NCBI GenBank assembly: GCA_963823435.1
Contig: CAWGLN010000009.1
Location: 1-64,000 of the forward strand
Source of the DNA: CAKZML01 sp963823435
Lineage (GTDB): Bacteria; Pseudomonadota; Gammaproteobacteria; Steroidobacterales; BM003
DNA: 64,000 nt
Direction of reading: 5' to 3'
Position 1 is the stretch's first letter, and each line of letters starts with the position of its first letter. This document shows, one piece after another, positions 48,064 to 58,632 of this stretch. A program made the translations under genes and the position numbers. The notes beneath the pieces are model-generated. The model was not told where the DNA came from. It worked only from the letters and a program-made list of their open reading frames with translations, and did no database searches.

Positions 48064-50752
48064 TCAGCGTCGCTTGGTGGTTTCGTTCAGATTGTTCTTC
48101 ATAACCGGCTGGGGTTCGGAAACACCGTAGCCCTGGGCATAGTCGATGCCCATGCCACGCAGCATGGTGATGATTTCCTCGTTTTCGGCGAACTCTGCGA
48201 TGGTGCGCTTGCCGGTCAAGTGCCCTATTTCATTGATCGAGCGTACCATTTCCCTGTCGATCGGATCGTGCAGCATCTCGCGCACGAAGCTTCCGTCAAT
48301 CTTCAGAAAATCGACCGGGAAATGTTTCAGATAACCGAAGGAAGACAACCCGGTACCAAAGTCATCCAGCGCAAACATGCAGCCCAGTTCTTTAAGAGAG
48401 TGAATGAATCGGTTGGCCTGGGAATAACTGGCAATGGCAGCGGTCTCGGTAATCTCGAAACAGATCTTGGTCGGATCAATGCCACTGCGGTGGAACTGAT
48501 CAATCACAAAAGGCAGGAACTTGTCGTCGGCCAGGCTTTGACCGCTGAGGTTGATGGAACATAAACTCAGGCGCTCACGTTCGTCTGCCTCCGATACCAG
48601 CCAGCGCAGCGTATTCTCGATTACCCAGCGGTCAATATTCGGGGTAATGCCGTAACGTTCCGCGGCAACGATAAACAAATCAGGCCCGACAATCTTGCCC
48701 GCTTCGTCCCGCATACGTAACAAGATCTCGAAATGCGTGCCACGCTCCATATTGTCGTGTAGCGGCCTGATCGTCTGCCTGTACAGCTCGAAACGCGATT
48801 CGTCCAGGGCGTTGTTGATACGCGCCGCCCATTGCATCTCCTTGCGTCGGCGCATGAGATCGATATCGTTTTCCTGGAAACAATGGATACGATTGCGTCC
48901 GGCTTCCTTGGCCGCCCGACAGGCACTTTCCGCGGCGCTGACCAGGGTTTCCACATCCTGATTGTCGGCAGTAATGGGCACCACACCAATACTCACCCCG
49001 AGACGGAAGGGTCGTTCATCCCATAAGAATTTGAAATCCCTCACCGCTTCGCGCAATGCGTCGGCAGTCACCATCGCTTCCTCGGGCGAGCAACTCTCCA
49101 GCAACACACCAAATTCATCTCCGCCCATGCGCGCTACGGTATCGCGCCAGCGAATCTTTGATTTGAGCAAGGCACCCAGTTGCCCCAGCAGCGCGTCGCC
49201 AGCGCTATGACCACAGGAGTCGTTGACGATTTTGAATTGATCAAGATCCAGCGACAAGAGTGCATAAGACGTTTCCCGCGCCTTTGCACTCTTCAGGGCC
49301 CGATCCAGCCGGGCTTCGAATTCGCGGCGATTTACCAGGCCAGTCAGGATATCGTGGCTGGCGTGGTAACTCAGACGACGATTGAGTTCGCGGGATTCAC
49401 TCACGTCATGGAAAACCAGCACACCGCCACTTACGACACCGCGATCATCCCGGATGGGCGCGGCAGTACTTTCGATATACAACTCATTTCCGTCACGCTG
49501 AATTAACAGTGTCGGCCTCACTGCCTTGATGGGCCTGTCCCTGCGTATGGCTACGGACATGGCGTTTTCCAGGGGCTCACAGGTTTCCTCGTGGAAACAT
49601 CGAAATATTTCATCAATCGGCCGTCCGGTGGCGTCATCAAGCCTCCACCCGGTCAATTCCTCGGCCACCGGGTTGATGTACTCAACCATCGAATCGCCAT
49701 CGGTGGTAATGACACCGTCGCCGATTGACTGCAAGCGTGATCTGCGCGCTCTCCTTCTCCCGAAACAGGGCCTCCTCATACAACTTGCGCTCGGTGATAT
49801 CCAGTTCCACGCCCACCAGACGCCGCAGGCGACCGGTGTCGTCGTGCAATGCCTTTGCCCGGCTCAGCACCCAGCGCCAATCACCATTGGTATGACGCAT
49901 GCGATGGACGCTTTCAAACTGCGGGATTGTCCCGGCCAGGTGTTCCCGGATCGCTGACTGCACCTGGATCATGTCATCCGGATGCACGAGTTTGCGCCAG
50001 TCAGGGGTCGCGTTGACAAACTCGTCATGGTCAAAACCGAGCATGGATTTCCAGCGCGGTGAAAAATACGTCGCATTGGTTCGCAGGTCGAAATCCCACA
50101 CGCCATCATTGGCGGAGTCGCCGGCCAGGGAATAGTGCTCCCGCACCTCGTTCAATTCGGCCTGCAAAAACAAGCGCTCCTGACCCGATACAAAGCTGGT
50201 ACCCAGCAGTTTCAGCAACAGGTGTAAATTGGCATCCCAGCCTGCTCTCGGCAAGCAACTGGCCATGGCGATGAATCCGCGTACCTCACCCTGGATACTC
50301 AGGCCGAGGAGCAGGATGGCCCCGATATTTAGCGACGAGAACAAGCCCGCCTCGGCGCCCGCCGATCCGGCAGTGTCGCCAAGTTCCAGCACCCGCAGGT
50401 TGGTCATGCGTGACTGCAGCCAGGCATAGGGCGCCAGCTCAACACCGGTCAGCACCTCGGGATTACAGGTGGAGAACAAGCTTCGGGCGGAATACACCTG
50501 CTGTATGGCCTGGCGCTCGCTGTCCAGGACCGCGACAAACAGGGCATCCACGCCACAGGCCTCCCGAACCGCCTCAAGACTTGCGGTAATTGTCGCAGCA
50601 CCGTCCTCGCCGGCTGTCTGCAAATCGATGGCGGCCTTGGTGTAGACGGTATCGAGTCCGGGACGGGTACGGACACCTTTCCCGGTGGTGAACCGGGTGG
50701 TTTGTCCTGTCAGCGTTATCTCACGCTGATCATTATCGGGTTTTGCCGTCAT
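48064..50752 (-). CDS. GAF-PAS-PAS-GGDEF-EAL cyclic-di-GMP protein, one frameshift
   Basis: Cytoplasmic signalling protein of about 895 residues. A GAF-like domain (about 20-180) is followed by two PAS domains (WRWVLSRAKALHDDTGRLRRLVGVELDIT; GVITTDGDSMVEYINPVAEELTGW), then GGDEF with intact GGDEF and the I-site RxxD five residues before it, and an EAL domain written EIL but with DDFGTG, the lysine and glutamates of the active site. Both synthesis and breakdown of c-di-GMP are possible. The frame shifts by one base near 49720, between the PAS domains. Start ATG 50752. Confidence 0.88.
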
Positions 50753-51235
50753 GTTTCCGACCCCAGTGCGTTTGCCCGACCGTGGCTGGCTGTGTAATTG
50801 GCTGCTGCTGATCCCTGACAGCCAGCTACTTTTCAACCACATCCGAGCTGATTGTGACATACTTTTTGAAGAAAACAAGATAACCTCATGTTTATACTTC
50901 GGTTAATCAATTTTCACAACACCCAAGCTTGGGTTACTGCTGTAGCGATCCCTTTAAATCTACTCGCGGGGGGGCGAAAAAAGTGGGAGTTGGGTGGCAG
51001 TTTTTAGTTTCAGGCGGGTGTGATCAGACTGACCGGACAGCCGGGAATGCACCCGGAGTCACCCGGGCGACGCTTTCCTGCCGCATGTTTACCTGCGTCT
51101 CGGCCGCAATCTGAGTGGCCATGTCAAGCGGGCCGGCGCCCGACAGCATCAATACCGACGATCGCGCGGCCCCCTTGCAGGGCCGCCAACGCCGCCGCTA
51201 CACGCTACCCCTCACCGTCAGACTGACAGTCCTTT
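50753..51235. other. Spacer between transporter and GGDEF-EAL genes
   Basis: About 480 bp. Near 50880-51000 the plus strand is AT-richer, with a G run, and may hold the promoter of the GGDEF-EAL gene. The rest contains one small minus-strand frame described separately. No further gene is recognised. Confidence 0.4.
51024..51149 (-). CDS. Possible small protein (41 codons) after the transporter
   Basis: ATG 51149 opens a 41-codon frame reading LDMATQIAAETQVNMRQESVARV, amphipathic and reminiscent of small flagellar/motility-associated proteins, with a further protein-like stretch (LAALQGGRAIVGIDA) in another frame just upstream. If both belong together one indel is needed. No family match can be claimed. 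Confidence 0.25.
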   Translation of the reverse strand: MLSGAGPLDMATQIAAETQVNMRQESVARVTPGAFPAVRSV

Positions 51236-53641
51236 TCAGGATTCGGGGTTTTCCGTGGCCAGCGCCTGGAATTGATCCCTGGCCTTTTGCCTGATTTTCT
51301 CCGGCTGCAGCAATATCCTGGACAGTGCGGGCAATAACACCAGCGCTCCCAACATATTCCACAGGAACATAAAGGTCAGCATCAGACCCATGTCCGCCTG
51401 AAATTTGATGGGAGAAAACATCCAGGTTCCCACGCCGATAGCCAGGGTCAAACCGGTAAAGGCCACGGCAACACCGGTAGTCTGCAGAGTCTTGAAGTAG
51501 GCCTCGGTCAAACTCAGGTCCAACTTTATGTACTCCACCAACTTGGTGTAGATATAGATGCCGTAATCCACGCCAATACCGACACCCAGGGCAATCACCG
51601 GCAAGGTGGCTACCTTCACACCTATACCCATGAAGGCCATCAGCGCCTGGGCCAGCACCGAGGTGAGCGCAAGTGGAAGGATGACGCACAGAACGGCCCT
51701 GAGCGAACGGAACGTCAGCAGGCATAACAGACTGACCACGCCATATACCCAGGCCAGCATTTGATATTGGGCGGTACCGATCACAATATTGGTAGCGGCC
51801 TCCACGCCCGAGTTACCCGCAGCCAGCAGGAACATGGCGTCTGGACTGTTGTACCTGGTCGCGAAGCTCTCCGCCTGGACAATCACACGTGTCAGCGTAT
51901 CCGCTTTGTGATCCTCCAGGAAAACCAGCACCGGCACCATGCTGCAGTCAGTGTTGATCAATATACTGGGCACGGCACTAAGGGAACTGTTCAGGACCAG
52001 TTTATTGCGACTCAGGGAGGCCCACTTCAGGCTGCCTTCGTTCATCGCCGTGTTATACAGCTTGGCCACGTTGACCAGGGACACCACCGACTGCACACCC
52101 TCGACGGTCTCCATTTCGCCCTCGAAACGGTCGATGGCTGACACGACCTCATAGTTACCACACTGCTGGGGCGGGGTCTCGACCATGACCACGAACACGT
52201 CTGTACTGTTGGAATAATTGGCTGTCAGAAATGCATTATCCATGTTGTAGCGGGAATCAGCCCGCAACTCCGGGGCGCCCGGATCCAGGTCTCCAATTTT
52301 CAGGCCCTGGCCGAAATACAATCCAAATCCGAACAGACCCAATGCAACAAAAAGAGTCACGCGGGCACGCCGGTGTTCTGTGAAGCCGGAGAACCACTGC
52401 CAAACCGGGCTGGGTCTGTCCTTGCGAGCCAGCATGAAGCTCATCGATCCCTTGCTGACACCGGTGTAGGACATCAACACCGGCAGCAAGACCAGGTTGG
52501 TGAGAATCAGGACTGCCACACCCAGGCTGGCGGTCAGAGGCCAGTTCCTGGATAACCGGTATCTTGATGACAATCAGGGTTAAAAACCCGATACCGTCGC
52601 TGGCCAGAGCCACCAGTCCCGGCACATAGAGCTGGCGGAAGGTCAGCCTGGCTGCAGCCATGGGACTTGCGCCGAACAGGGACTTGCTGCGGATGCTGTT
52701 GATCATCTGCACGCCGTGGCTCACCCCGATCGCAAACACCAGGAAGGGAACCAGCATGGAGTACGGGTCTATACCGAAACCCAGGACATTAAGCAGACCC
52801 AATTGCCAGACCACGCCCATGGTGGAGCACAGCAGGGGAACTAGTAGTGCTCCAGACACAGCGAGAATACAGGTACAAGAGCATCATGGTCGTCAGGAAG
52901 GCTATGCCGAAGAACATGCCTACCTGGCTGGCGCCCGTTATCAGGTCGCCGACAATCTTGGCAAATCCGATGATATGAATCGATACGTCATCATTACTGT
53001 ATTTGTCGCGAACCAGGGTTTCCAGATTCTCTGAGAGTTTCTTGTAATTCAGTTTTTCCCCGGTCTCGGCAGTCCGTGTCGACCAGTGGCGCCAACACGA
53101 TGGTTGACTTGAAGTTATTCGCCACCAGGCGCCCTATCTGGCCAGACTTGAGCACATTTTCGCGCAGTTGCTCAAGGCTGGCGGGTGATCCGTCATAATC
53201 GTCGGGGATGACCGAGCCGCCACGGAATCCCTCCTCGGTTACCTCGCTCCAACGCGTATTCGGCGACCACAACGACTCAAGTTTCGAGCGATCAACGCCC
53301 GGGATGAAGAACACCTCATCATTGATTTGCTTGAGCACATCCTGGAAGCCCTTGTCAAAGATGTCGCCCTCCCGGGTCTCCACCACGATGCGCACGGAGT
53401 TACCCAGGCTGGCAAGATCATCCCGATTCTTCAGGAAGTTCGCGATATAGGGATGGAAGGTCGGCACCATCTTTTCGAAGCTGGCGTCTGGTTTGATCTG
53501 GGCCGCCTGGAAAGCCAGGAAAGCCGTAACCAACGCGAAGAAAATAATCAGGACGACCCGGTTCTTGAAGAACAGGTTCTCCAGCATTGGTTCTACATCC
53601 TCAACCGGATGCGTCAAATGATGCTTGGTGGCGCTTTTCAT
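51236..53641 (-). CDS. MMPL/RND-superfamily transporter, three frameshifts
   Basis: Inner-membrane exporter of about 800 residues. The N-terminus has one helix (VVLIIFFALVTAFLAFQAAQ) and a large periplasmic domain, then clustered helices including FGIDPYSMLVPFLVFAIGVSHGVQM, a second helix and loop, and a final cluster with ALGVGIGVDYGIYIY, the central Asp motif of RND permeases. One-base shifts near 53075, 52855 and 52545 split it. It ends a YCF48-MMPL pair downstream of the DUF1329/DUF1302 genes, a set often found together; the cargo is probably a lipid or other hydrophobic molecule (inference). Confidence 0.85.
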
Positions 53642-53647
53642 TATTAC

Positions 53648-54819
53648 TTACCTCGAGGAGCCGTCGGGGCCGGCATGATGAATACCACCCTCGCCTACCA
53701 CTATCAGATTACCGTCGCTGCCGGTGATCACCGCAGCGTAAGAACTGCGATCATCGCGGTACAGCACACTGAAATTCTCGCCCCCATCGTCACTGCTCAG
53801 CACGGTGCCGGAACGGCCCACGATGATCAATCGATCATCTGCGGTAAAACTCCCGCCCATCAGCGTATTTTCATTCTCCGTGGTCCTTTCTTCCCAGGTT
53901 TCACCACGATCATCCGAGACAAATATATTGCCTCTCAACCCGAAAGTGACAACCCGCCCATCGGCTCCATTGGGCCGGGCCAGGATTCCGAAAAACGAAC
54001 CCTCATAGGGAGACTCGAGTCTCACCCAGTTCTCACCCTTGTCCTCCGAGCGGAATAACATCCCCGCCTCACCGGATAAATAGACCGTCTGACCGTCCGG
54101 AGAGCTCAGACTGTAGTAGTGAAACTTGTCCGGGTTATCCAATGCGGCAGAAGCAGATCGTCCAGTGTTCGCCACCGTCGGTGGTACGAAAGAACAGACC
54201 GTATGCGCCGACCGCGACACCCTTATTCTCGTCTGCAAACCAGACGTCCAGAAAGGGATTGGGGGTTCCACCCGAGGCTGCTGCTTCCTGCGCATCCTCC
54301 AGGGCGTACTGGGCGTCATCCAGCGCGTACTCTATATCTTCCAGGTCCAGTTCATCCGCGGTTTCCAATTGCTGCTGCAATTGCTCAACAACTCCTTCGG
54401 CAAAGCTGACTTCCTGGCTGGAAACATCCTGCCCGGTCAATTGCACAGACCAACTCGTGCCGCCGTCGGCACTATGCAAAATCGTGCCCTCGTGGCCCAC
54501 TGCCCAGCCCTTTTGAGGGGTAGGAAAATATACGCTGGTCAGGGTGACTGACACCGGCGCCTCCGCCTGGCGCCAGCTCTTGCCATCATCAACCGAGATG
54601 GACAATAAAGCCACGCTCTCCCACCGCGACCATCCGGCCGTCCGCCCGGGTCGCATCAAGCAGCAGGGCTCTCTCGACCCGCGGCGACTGTACCGCTGGA
54701 AAATACCTGAAATCCGGCTTGACTCCCTCTTCCGCCTGAACCACCCCTGCACCCATCAGCGGTACAACAGTGACCAGTCCCAGCGCCATTCTCTTGATGG
54801 CTGTATTAATCCCCTGCAT
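53648..54819 (-). CDS. YCF48/BNR-repeat exported protein, two frameshifts
   Basis: Beta-propeller protein of about 390 residues with a signal peptide (MALGLVTVVPLMGAGVVQA). Repeats of the sialidase/YCF48 kind recur: TILHSADGGTSW, LFFRTTDGGEHW, MLFRSEDKGENW, IFVSDDRGETW and VLSSDDGGENF. An acidic coiled insertion (ELDLEDIEYALDDAQYALED) sits between repeats two and three. Frame changes near 54598 and 54145. It lies 6 bp before the MMPL transporter and probably acts as its periplasmic partner. Confidence 0.82.
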
Positions 54820-54861
54820 TGACTCCCCCGTCCATTGGCCGCCGGCTACGCCCAAATAAAA

Positions 54862-54889
54862 GCGGCCCGTCGTTTATACGACGGGCCGC
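54862..54889 (-). terminator. Strong intrinsic terminator or attenuator after DUF1329
   Basis: Perfect 11-bp stem GCGGCCCGTCG / CGACGGGCCGC around a 6-base loop, followed on the minus strand by TTTTATTT. It lies between the DUF1329 stop and the YCF48 start, so most transcripts from the DUF1302 promoter should end here or be reduced before YCF48-MMPL. Confidence 0.88.
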
Positions 54890-54931
54890 CATCCAATTAC
54901 AAATCCGTCAAACAGAGTTCGAGGATTCTAA

Positions 54932-56293
54932 TTATCGTTTACCCGCCCTTCTCAATGCCGCCGGCGTGTACTCGCCGGCCGTCGCCGGGTAATCCCACTG
55001 ATAGGTATATCCGGAAATCTCGTTTTCCAGACCGATCGGAAGATAACGGCCGGAAATCAAATCGTAGCTGACTTCCACTGCATACCACGGCACAGGTACC
55101 TGGTAATGACTCATGTTATGGGCTTCCTTTACGCGCCACATTTCGCCACGCCCGTCATACAGGTCGGCCACGGAAATCTGCCAGGTATCTTCGTCCACAT
55201 AGAATGTACGCTTGGCGTAAACATGCCGCTCGCCCGACTTCAGTGTGCCTTCCACTACCCAGACGCGGTGCAGCTCATAACGCAGGTAGGCGGGATTCAT
55301 ATGCCCGGGCTGCAGGATGTCCTTGTAGCTGGCCTTTTTATTCAGTAAGCGATAACCGTTGTAGCCGATATACAATTCCTGCTTGCCCAACAGCTTCCAG
55401 TCATAACGATCCGGGGCGCCGTTATACAGGTCCAGGTCGTCGGCCGTACGCAAGGCATCGGAGGCAGTGCCGGGACCGTCATAGGCCACGTCCGGAGCAC
55501 GGCGCACACGCCGCTGGCCGGCATTGTAAACCCAGGCCGCACGCGGTTCCTTCACCTGGTCGATATTCTCGTGCACCAACAACACGGTGCCTTCCAGACG
55601 CGCCGGGGCCACGATGCTTTGCATGTAGAAGAACAGGCGATTGGGATCAATCTCTTCCTTTATGTAGTTGGCCCAGGTGATCTGGTCATCAAACACAACC
55701 GGGCTGAAGTTGCCGTTGGCCTGCACCGGAATCTGGGTGTAACTACGCTTGACGCTGCCACCACGATAGCGAACGATATGATTCCATATCACTTCGATAC
55801 CGCTGGCAGGCATCGGAAACGGCGCATCCGAGACCAGCGCTTTCAGGCCGTTACCGCCTTCGGCCAGCTCAGCCTTCACGGCGCCTGTCTTGACCTGGTC
55901 GTACACCGCCTGTGGATAGGCGGCCGAACGGCGCGAGGGGTACACGTCCATCTTGAAGGTATTCGGATAGCGCTTCAGCAAGGCGATCTGCCCGGGAGAC
56001 AGGTTGTCCTTGTACTGCTCGTAGTTGGCTGCAGTGATGGAGAACATGGGCTGATCGGCAGCATACGGATCCACCAGGGGTTGCCCCGGAGTGTAGCCGG
56101 CGGGCAGGGTCTTCAGCGGCGCCCATTCCGGAATAGTCCCCGCGGCGTTACCGGCGCGCTCGGCGCCCATGGGTGTGAACTCAGGCCCACCCAGCTTGGT
56201 TGCCTGGTCCTGGGAAATGGCAGCGGACGCCCCGGTAGCGACCATGTATGTTGCAGCTGCCAGCGCCAGCATGGTTTTGCTCAATAATGTCAT
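54932..56293 (-). CDS. DUF1329 outer-membrane-associated protein
   Basis: 453 residues with a signal peptide (LALAAATYMVATGASA). The body is typical of DUF1329: GGPEFTPMGAERAGNAAGTIPEW, LLKRYPNTFKMDVYPSRRSAAYP, a long beta-rich domain and KASYKDILQPGHMNPAYLRYELHRVW. Structurally related lipoprotein folds bind lipids, so a hydrophobic-cargo role fits. It lies 31 bp after DUF1302 and is intact. ATG 56308 is an alternative start. Confidence 0.9.
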   Translation of the reverse strand: MTLLSKTMLALAAATYMVATGASAAISQDQATKLGGPEFTPMGAERAGNAAGTIPEWAPLKTLPAGYTPGQPLVDPYAADQPMFSITAANYEQYKDNLSPGQIALLKRYPNTFKMDVYPSRRSAAYPQAVYDQVKTGAVKAELAEGGNGLKALVSDAPFPMPASGIEVIWNHIVRYRGGSVKRSYTQIPVQANGNFSPVVFDDQITWANYIKEEIDPNRLFFYMQSIVAPARLEGTVLLVHENIDQVKEPRAAWVYNAGQRRVRRAPDVAYDGPGTASDALRTADDLDLYNGAPDRYDWKLLGKQELYIGYNGYRLLNKKASYKDILQPGHMNPAYLRYELHRVWVVEGTLKSGERHVYAKRTFYVDEDTWQISVADLYDGRGEMWRVKEAHNMSHYQVPVPWYAVEVSYDLISGRYLPIGLENEISGYTYQWDYPATAGEYTPAALRRAGKR

Positions 56294-56324
56294 GTCATTA
56301 ATCCTCATAAATCCTTGGCCTGGC

Positions 56325-58203
56325 CTAGAAGCTCACGCCGAAGCTAATGCCGGCGAAATCGCGATCAGCACGGGTGTTGTAATCGCCACCGGAGAAATCC
56401 GTGTAGAAGATTTCTGCAGTGTAGCGCTGCAGGTATTCTGCCTTGAGCGACAGGCCCAGGACCTTGCTGCCCTCGTTAAAGACACCGGCTGGGTGCCAGC
56501 CACTGACATCATGAGAGTAACTCAGGCTCGGCACCAGGTTCACGCCCTTGAAGACGTCGTCATACTGGAACACCAGGCGTGCCCGGTAGCCCCAGGAGGA
56601 ATCCGTAACATAGCCCTCGTCGGTGCAATTGGCGGCATTGCTGTTGACCACCAATCCAATTGCCGGAACGCCCTCGCAGGTAATCGTGTACGGCCCGATT
56701 CGGGAAGGGCGCAAACGAGCCCATACCGTAGGTCGGTGACCGGCCATAACGACGGTTGAACTCGCCATTGAGCAGGTCAACACCGGTGGTGGGTGGCAGA
56801 CCACTGACACCGGCCCAGCCCACCTCGCCTACCAGGGCGACCTGTGAAGTGCCCAGGATGCGGTAGAAGGTCTTGATCACCGTCAGCTGCGCCTGGGTGC
56901 TGTCATACTCGTCATAACCATTAAAGGTACCGCCCGGGGGCAGTGTGAGCACTACAGGAGTAATCGGGCTCCAGGGCGCCAATCCCAAGGCAGCCTGCAA
57001 CAACTCGGTCGAGTTAACCTGCAAGGGCATATCGGGATGGAAGCTGACCTCGCCGGATACCGCCCAACCGCCCAGGTTGGTGGCCACGCTCAGGCCATAC
57101 AACACCTGGTCTTCGGGGAACTGGGCATAGAACGTCGGGTTGCCACCATAGGGGTTGCCTGGAATGAAGGTTGATCCGGGCGGCGCGCCCAGTTCCACGT
57201 TCTGCGAGGTACGCCCGGTGTACATCGGAATCTTGCTGTGGGTGCTCATGTAATACAAACCGAATTCGGTGCCACCGAGATTCTCGGCGAAATAACGCAA
57301 GGCTATACCGAACTGGCCACCATCATCGGGCTCCACATCACCGTCGCGGGTAATGTAGACACCGTTCGCCATGGCATAGGCGTCAGACACACCGTTCGAC
57401 ACCGTCAGCAGGTTACAGCCATCGGCCGCGAAGTCCGCATCGGAGTAATAGCTGCCGCAGGAATCGATGATGTATTTTTCCCACTCGTACTGGTAGAAGG
57501 CCTCGACGCTGATCGCATCGCTTAACCCCATGGCACCGTAGAGCATGCCCACGGGAAGCAGACCTTCCTTGATTTCCACACCGGGACGGCGGAATGCCGA
57601 CACGTCAACCGGGTTGACCGCATTCAGGCCGCCCTGGATAAAGGTGCTCTCGCCCCAGCTGACCACCTGGCGACCCAGGCGCAGATCCAGTGGCTTGCCA
57701 CCGATATCGAATTCACCGTAAACGAATGCGTCAAGCAGGCGTATGCCCTGGTTCTTGGCAAATTCATTGTACGGGCTGTCTTCCAGCGACTCATTGGGCC
57801 GGTAGGAATTATTTGAGGTACCGTGGGCACGCTTGCCGTTTGCCAACTCCGAGTCGTACCAGTACTTGAAGCGGGCCACCAGGCCGTAATTGTCGCGGCT
57901 CAATTCAAGATCATGCACGCCCTTGAGTATCAGGGAGTAGATGTCCCCCTTGGCGAAGTTAAGATTACCGTCGTCAGTGTTGCTGACTGAGGCCGTACCG
58001 CCCGGGGCATTGGAACCGGCATACAGGTTCGCCTGCGGGTCTTCCAGGCGCCACGAGGCGCCCAGTGAAATATCTGATGTAAAGCTGCCATCAAAGCCAG
58101 CCAATTCGAAATTGACAGCCTGGGCTTGCGAGGTGACGCCCAGCAACACTGCCGGCGCCAACACGAACCCCAGTCTCCTGGCCCACGGTTTATTGTTTTT
58201 CAT
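56325..58203 (-). CDS. DUF1302 outer-membrane beta-barrel protein, one frameshift
   Basis: About 625 residues. A signal peptide (FVLAPAVLLGVTSQAQA) is followed by alternating amphipathic beta strands and a terminal aromatic, FAGISFGVSF, as in outer-membrane barrels. GASWRLEDPQANLYAG, RLGRQVVSWGESTFIQGGLN and RRPGVEIKEGLLPVGM match DUF1302. A one-base shift near 56705 splits off the last 125 residues. First gene of the DUF1302-DUF1329-(terminator)-YCF48-MMPL series. Confidence 0.88.
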
Positions 58204-58632
58204 ACTTGCCCCTTAAAATCCCGAGTCTTGAAATACCCATAAAGTTCGCACGGTAAGCTCAACTGCGCACCAATGCCTGGTGTGTGCTCCCGGTCTACAT
58301 AGATCCCTTACAGGATGCTAGGTGGTGGCGCTATAACGGCCTCAATCCTATCACTGTTGTAACGGTTTAGCACAAGTCCCTTGGATTTTAGACTTGAACC
58401 AATAAAGCACTCGGATTGGTGCAATGCAACAGCCAGTTTGACACCAACCCATGCAGACGCAGTCACGTATCGTGAAGCGGGTGCATGGCATTCCATACAG
58501 GAATACGCAGTGTGAACAAAGCTCAGGGGAAACGCTGCTACATTGCAACCCAGGGCAGACACCCGAGCAGGCGGGTACACGGAAATCTCAGGCCAGGATG
58601 TGCGGCGAGTGGTTCCCCCGCAATGCCGGTGT
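58204..58632. other. Upstream region of DUF1302, no recognised gene
   Basis: 429 bp between the DUF1302 start and the stop of the beta-propeller diguanylate cyclase. Minus-strand frames are short and without domain features. This is the expected site of the DUF1302 promoter. No clear operator or hairpin was seen. Confidence 0.4.
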
